Assembly: GCA_003650185.1 (NCBI GenBank)
Contig: QMOF01000028.1
Location: 1-14,712 of the forward strand
Length of the DNA: 14,712 bases
Source: Chloroflexota bacterium
GTDB taxonomy: Bacteria; Chloroflexota; Dehalococcoidia; UBA2247; RBG-13-53-26
Reading direction: 5' to 3'
This document shows positions 12,698-14,712 of this stretch, in pieces (the first letter of the stretch is position 1; every line of letters starts with the position of its first letter). The notes below the pieces were generated by a model that worked only from the letters and a program-made list of their open reading frames with translations, ran no database searches and was not told where the DNA came from. Both the position numbers and the translations under genes were made by a program.

Positions 12698-13151
12698 ACC
12701 TAATAGTCACCTTGCCCATGGCACGGCCGCCTCTCGAAGTCCGCTCCTCTGCGTTCCTGAAACCAGCCGCAACCGCCACATCACAGCACATTTGGCAATC
12801 GCGCTTCTCTCTGAACATCCTGGATAGCCATCGCGAAGGGCGCCACTTGGTGTACATCGTCTCAGGGCCGGCGCATAGTCCTGGCACTCAAAGGGACGCG
12901 GTCGAGGCAGGCGACCGCGCAATCGTCAGAGCAGGACCAATGACCGGATGCGCAACATACCTTCCGGGGTCGACCGTGCCACACGAGCATGGCCAGGGCT
13001 GGCGCGTGTCTGCGGTGCTCGTCCTGTGCACCCGTGCCTGCTGGCCCGTCCCTCCTCGAGCCTGGAAAGGCTGTTCTACACTCGCCTGGACGTGGGGCAC
13101 TCCTTCCGCGAGCTAGACTTGAGCCACCAGCGTCAACGGCGCCCCACCGAT
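12698..13151. other. 454-bp stretch with no convincing gene
   Basis: Several open frames cross here on both strands (for example 12712-13116 plus), but none has a good ribosome site or a recognised domain. The plus frame passing about 12840-13030 gives a moderately protein-like stretch with a PHEHGQGW segment faintly like a cupin metal motif, so a decayed gene is possible. The region holds a perfect 8-bp hairpin at 12897-12919. It ends in the promoter of the NIL gene. Confidence 0.4.
12897..12919. repeat. Perfect 8-bp GC-rich hairpin
   Basis: CGCGGTCG, seven bases, CGACCGCG. It has no U-tract and lies 200 bp past the last plus-strand ORF, so its role is unclear. Confidence 0.4.
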
Positions 13152-13180
13152 TTGGAAAGACACTCGATTTGCTGTATATT
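13152..13180 (+). promoter_or_regulatory. Sigma70-type promoter for the NIL-domain gene
   Basis: TTGGAA (13152-13157), a 17-bp spacer, and TATATT (13175-13180). The -35 hexamer is identical to that of the kinase promoter. Start near 13187 gives a leader of about 90 nt before TTG 13276. Confidence 0.6.
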
Positions 13181-13275
13181 CTCGGTTACCGTTATGCCAA
13201 AGTGGTCAATCGTAGTCACAAGACGGCATGCGCGTGGGGGGAGCCGCCGCACGTGACCAGTTCCAGGGGTGCAAA

Positions 13276-13512
13276 TTGAAACGTTGTGTCATGCTCATCT
13301 TCTCGCCGGAGGTGGTTGCCGAGCCCATAATCTACAACCTGGCCATGCAGTTCGGGCTGACGACCAACATCCGCAGGGCGAACTTGAGCGAGTCTGGCGG
13401 CTGGGCCGTGGTGCAACTGGAAGGCAAAGAGAAGGACATCGACAGCGCTATTGAATGGGCCACCGGCAAGGGTGTGAGAATCGACCCGGCCGGTGACCAA
13501 CCGGAAGCCTGA
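13276..13512 (+). CDS. Stand-alone NIL-domain protein
   Basis: This 78-residue protein is almost entirely one NIL domain, the ferredoxin-like alpha/beta module found at the C-terminus of the methionine importer ATPase MetN, where it binds the amino acid and regulates transport. Signatures are LIFSPEVVAEPIIYNLAMQFGL, TNIRRANLSESGGW, and VQLEGKEKDIDSAIEWATGKGVRID. Stand-alone copies are known; they may bind an amino acid or thiol ligand. The start is taken as TTG 13276 (giving MKRCVMLIFSP, like homologues), with GGGGTG just upstream; ATG 13291 would cut into the first strand, and ATG 13228 would add 16 unlikely residues. No transporter genes are nearby. It converges on rtcB with a 5-bp gap. Confidence 0.82.
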   Translation: MKRCVMLIFSPEVVAEPIIYNLAMQFGLTTNIRRANLSESGGWAVVQLEGKEKDIDSAIEWATGKGVRIDPAGDQPEA

Positions 13513-13517
13513 TATTG

Positions 13518-14712
13518 CTAACCCTTGACCACCCCCATTGGTCTGGCCCTGAGCACCTTACGGCACAGGCCAGCCTGGTGGCACACCTCCACCACTTCGT
13601 CTATGTCCTTGTAGGCGGCTGACGCCTCTTCAGCCAGGCTCCCCTTACTGGCCGCCTTGACGAGAATACCTCGCGAGGCCAGATCAGCGGCCACATCAGC
13701 GTCCCTCTGGAAGCGCCGGGCGGCGTGGCGGCTCTTCACCCTGCCGGCCCCATGACACACCGAGCCGAAGGACTCCCTTACAGCGCCCTCAGTCCCCACC
13801 GCAACATAAGAGTACCGACCCATATCACCGGGGATAAGCACCGGCTGCCCTATCTCTCTGTACCTGGAGGGCACATCGGCATGGCCGGGTGGAAAGGACC
13901 TGGTCGCCCCTTTACGGTGAACGCACAGCCTGAGCTTCTTGCCGTTCACTTCGTAGGTCTCGATCTTGGCGATGTTGTGGGCTACATCATAGACCATCTC
14001 CAGCCCGATTTCCGGCAGCCTCTTGCCGAACACCGTGGCGAAGCACTCCCTGGTCCAGTGCGCGATGCACTGGCGGTTGGCCCAGGCATAGTTGGCGGCG
14101 CAGGCCATGGCAGCCAGATAGTCGCGACCTTCCGGCGAGTCCACCGGTGCACAGGCCAGCTCCTGGTCGGGAAGCTCGATCCCGTACTTCTTCATCGCCT
14201 GTCGCAGGGCTTTGACGTAGTCATCGCACACCTGGTGGCCCAGGCCCCGGCTCCCGGTGTGGATCAGCACCAGTACCTGCCCGACCGCGTCTATGCCCAT
14301 GCGCCTAGCAATGTCCGGCTCGTAGATCTCGTCCACGGCTTCAACTTCCAGGAAGTGGTTCCCTGACCCGAGTGTCCCTGACTGCGGACAGCCTCGCTCC
14401 TTGGCCCTGGAGCTCACCTTTGTCGGATCAGCGCCCTTGAGGCACCCACCTTCTTCGGTCACCTCCAGGTCCACCTCGGTACCCAGACCCCGGTCCACCG
14501 CCCAACGAGCCCCCTTTACCAGGATCTCGTCGATTTCCTTTGGCCCAACGCGTATTCTGCCCCTGGAGCCAACGCCCGAAGGGACACCCGCGAAAAGCTC
14601 GTTGAGCAACCGCTCCAGCCTGGCTCTGACCTCGGTTTCGTGAAGGTTGGTACGCAGCAGCCGCACACCGCAGTTAATGTCGTAGCCCACCCCGCCGGGT
14701 GAGACCACCCCC
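13518..14712 (-). CDS. rtcB: RNA 3'-phosphate ligase RtcB (5' end beyond window)
   Basis: RtcB joins RNA 2',3'-cyclic-phosphate or 3'-phosphate ends to 5'-OH ends using GTP and Mn2+, acting in tRNA splicing or RNA repair. Numbering from the GTG at 14708, about 396 residues are visible: SPGGVGYDINCGVRLL with metal ligands D10 and C13, H118 in GSGNHFLE, H150 in LIHTGSRGLGHQV, H244 in VYDVAHNIAK, and the guanylylated histidine H319 in SVCHGAGR, ending with the conserved PMGVVKG. All catalytic ligands are present. The frame remains open to 14712, and family length (about 480) means roughly 80 N-terminal residues lie outside; GTG 14708 is not the real start. Archease, a frequent partner, may lie beyond the edge. 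No tRNA or intron is visible here. Confidence 0.97.
   Translation of the reverse strand, partial: GVVSPGGVGYDINCGVRLLRTNLHETEVRARLERLLNELFAGVPSGVGSRGRIRVGPKEIDEILVKGARWAVDRGLGTEVDLEVTEEGGCLKGADPTKVSSRAKERGCPQSGTLGSGNHFLEVEAVDEIYEPDIARRMGIDAVGQVLVLIHTGSRGLGHQVCDDYVKALRQAMKKYGIELPDQELACAPVDSPEGRDYLAAMACAANYAWANRQCIAHWTRECFATVFGKRLPEIGLEMVYDVAHNIAKIETYEVNGKKLRLCVHRKGATRSFPPGHADVPSRYREIGQPVLIPGDMGRYSYVAVGTEGAVRESFGSVCHGAGRVKSRHAARRFQRDADVAADLASRGILVKAASKGSLAEEASAAYKDIDEVVEVCHQAGLCRKVLRARPMGVVKG

Noticed and set aside
12573..12887. Minus-strand frame with a CQMCC stretch in the gene-free region
   Set aside because: No ribosome site at a sensible start, no known family, and it overlaps the better supported frame ending at 12697.
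1..14712. tRNA, rRNA, CRISPR array, insertion sequence or phage genes
   Set aside because: I found no tRNA T-arm-like context, no regularly spaced direct repeats, no transposase, integrase or capsid-like protein on either strand.

Overview
The window is 14.7 kb of moderately GC-rich bacterial DNA with no RNA genes, CRISPR array or insertion sequence that I can see. The organism cannot be named from the sequence alone. A CIRCE-regulated groES-groEL operon, hairpins without U-tracts after genes, many small Cys-motif proteins, a stand-alone NIL-domain protein and an archaeal-flavoured adaptor-like protein fit a Chloroflexota (Dehalococcoidia-like) or similar environmental bacterium. This placement is inference.

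Layout. (1) Positions 1-4601, minus strand, form a signalling block. In transcription order it holds a GAF-PAS histidine kinase, a KdpE/OmpR-like response regulator (4-nt overlap with the kinase gene), a roughly 490-nt gap, a single-domain receiver with degenerate active-site residues, a small protein resembling the archaellum FlaD/E domain, a hairpin-rich gap, a 39-codon ORF, and an Rcp1/CheY-like receiver coupled to it that runs off the left edge. (2) Positions 4602-4774 are a divergent control region, with a sigma70-like promoter for the kinase and a CIRCE-like operator for groES. (3) Positions 4775-7516, plus strand, are a chaperone block: groES, groEL, a 50-residue zinc-ribbon microprotein and an Hsp20 small heat-shock protein. 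(4) Positions 7704-12697, plus strand, are a carbohydrate/envelope block: a GT4 glycosyltransferase, an uncertain small ORF, a triple-BON protein, a glycogen-debranching-type glycosidase, and two small Cys/His proteins. (5) Positions 12698-13151 hold no convincing gene. (6) From 13152 there is a good promoter and a stand-alone NIL-domain protein, which meets a convergent, 5'-truncated rtcB RNA ligase gene at the right edge.

Working together: the arrangement looks like a stress-response locus. Sensor and receiver proteins sit back to back with chaperones, followed by genes for making or remodelling a sugar polymer or solute and a BON protein typical of osmotic or envelope stress. The points most worth following up are the FlaD/E-like protein beside a receiver lacking its signalling lysine, the shared kinase/groES control region, and at least one, probably three, unlisted or short Cys-rich proteins attached to the chaperone and glycosidase genes.
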